DNA of 5,994 nt. Source: an uncultured Arenimonas sp. (GTDB lineage: Bacteria > Pseudomonadota > Gammaproteobacteria > Xanthomonadales > Xanthomonadaceae). This document shows positions 5,651 to 5,994 of this stretch, in pieces. The stretch is taken from positions 1 to 5,994 of the forward strand of contig CAMLKR010000144.1 of assembly GCA_946480565.1 (NCBI GenBank). The letters run 5' to 3'. Below the pieces are notes generated by a model. The model was not told the origin of the DNA. It saw only the letters and a list, made by a program, of their open reading frames with translations, and did no database searches. Each line of letters begins with the position of its first letter. The first letter of the stretch is position 1. The position numbers and the translations under genes were made by a program.

Positions 5651-5992
5651 TCAGGACTGCGGGTCGAAACCGAAGACGCGCAGTTCCTGGTCGCAGCGGC
5701 AGGCCCGGGCGAGCCGCGCGGCCCAGGCCACGGCGTCCTCGCGGGTCGGCAGCTCGAGCACGGTGAAGCCGCCGTCCAGCGTCGGCGCCCAGGGATAGCC
5801 GCCCGCGGCCACGCTGCCGTCCGCCGAGACCCGCACCGGCGGCACCGACTCGTCGATGCCGCCGCCGAACACATAGACGCCGGCGGCCTTGGCCTGCTCG
5901 ATCACGGCGTGCGAGTCGCGGCTCACCGCTTCCATTTCATCCGCCGGAACGGCCATGGCTTTGCTGGGGAAGGAGATGAGGTATTTGGCCAT
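5651..5992 (-). CDS. YCII-related (YciI/DGPF-type) protein
   Basis: A 113-residue soluble protein of the YCII-related family, a small alpha/beta (ferredoxin-like) fold that usually forms dimers. The N-terminal strand MAKYLISFPS, the helix with His28 (DSHAVIEQAKAAG), the glycine turn FGGGID, and the strand pair GGYPWAPTLDGGFTVLELPTREDAVAWAARLA match the DGPF-type branch in order and length. His28 is at a place where relatives carry a conserved histidine. The classical DGPF signature is not preserved as such: DGSVAAGGY stands in its place. Near the C-terminus is a CxC pair. The ATG at 5992 gives the typical family start; the ribosome binding site is outside the window, so a longer form cannot be excluded. 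In other genomes such genes often sit beside ECF sigma factor genes, but the upstream region is not visible here. The cupin gene starts 79 bases downstream on the same strand. Confidence 0.85.
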   Translation of the reverse strand: MAKYLISFPSKAMAVPADEMEAVSRDSHAVIEQAKAAGVYVFGGGIDESVPPVRVSADGSVAAGGYPWAPTLDGGFTVLELPTREDAVAWAARLARACRCDQELRVFGFDPQS

Positions 5993-5994
5993 GG

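Noticed and set aside
5572..5874. N-terminal extension of the cupin frame
   Set aside because: It overlaps the YCII gene on the same strand and is Arg/Pro/Ser-rich; the start at 5571 has a good ribosome binding site and directly begins the signal sequence.
1..5994. Mobile element, CRISPR array, tRNA or toxin-antitoxin pair
   Set aside because: No transposase, terminal inverted repeats, regular repeat-spacer pattern, cloverleaf or recognisable toxin or antitoxin was seen on either strand.

Overview
This is a compact, very GC-rich stretch of bacterial chromosome with nine recognisable protein genes and no gap longer than about 110 bases between them. The base composition, third-position G/C preference and gene content (a bacterial YSH1-type beta-CASP nuclease, a DUF2189 membrane protein, a YCII-family protein, a small DUF4440 lipoprotein) fit a gammaproteobacterium of the Xanthomonadaceae/Lysobacteraceae type. 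That placement is inferred from composition and family resemblance, not from a marker gene.

Left part (1-2930): a metallo-beta-lactamase/beta-CASP RNA-processing exonuclease runs in from the left edge on the + strand and stops at 1365. Its N-terminal few residues lie outside the window. Fifteen bases beyond it, a minus-strand pair ends convergently. The upstream gene of the pair (2825 to 1875) encodes an exported HExxH zinc-peptidase-like protein. The downstream gene (1845 to 1381) encodes a small SnoaL/DUF4440 lipoprotein. The 29-base gap between them suggests they may share a transcript. The 105 bases at 2826-2930 separate the peptidase from a divergent + strand gene.

Middle part (2931-4724): the + strand gene encodes a DUF2189 multi-span membrane protein (2931-3710). 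Its 3' end overlaps by 46 bases, tail to tail, with a minus-strand GNAT acetyltransferase (4201 to 3665) that resembles AAC(6')-I enzymes. Upstream of the acetyltransferase, 21 bases away and probably co-transcribed, is a DUF1801 protein (4615 to 4223). Its codon use is clearly unlike its neighbours, and a plausible sigma70-type promoter sits at 4642-4670.

Right part (4725-5994): all genes are on the minus strand. A YCII-related protein (5992 to 5651) starts two bases from the window edge. It is followed by an exported small cupin (5571 to 5131) with a good ribosome binding site and a -10-like box. The cupin reading frame overlaps by 38 bases with a hypothetical four-helix membrane protein (5168 to 4725).

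The genes do not form a recognisable pathway. The window looks like ordinary accessory or housekeeping chromosome with several short independent transcription units. I saw no tRNA, rRNA, CRISPR array, insertion sequence, phage gene or attachment site. I did not find a convincing undescribed system. The most worthwhile second looks are the AAC(6')-like acetyltransferase, the atypical DUF1801 gene, and the two gene overlaps.
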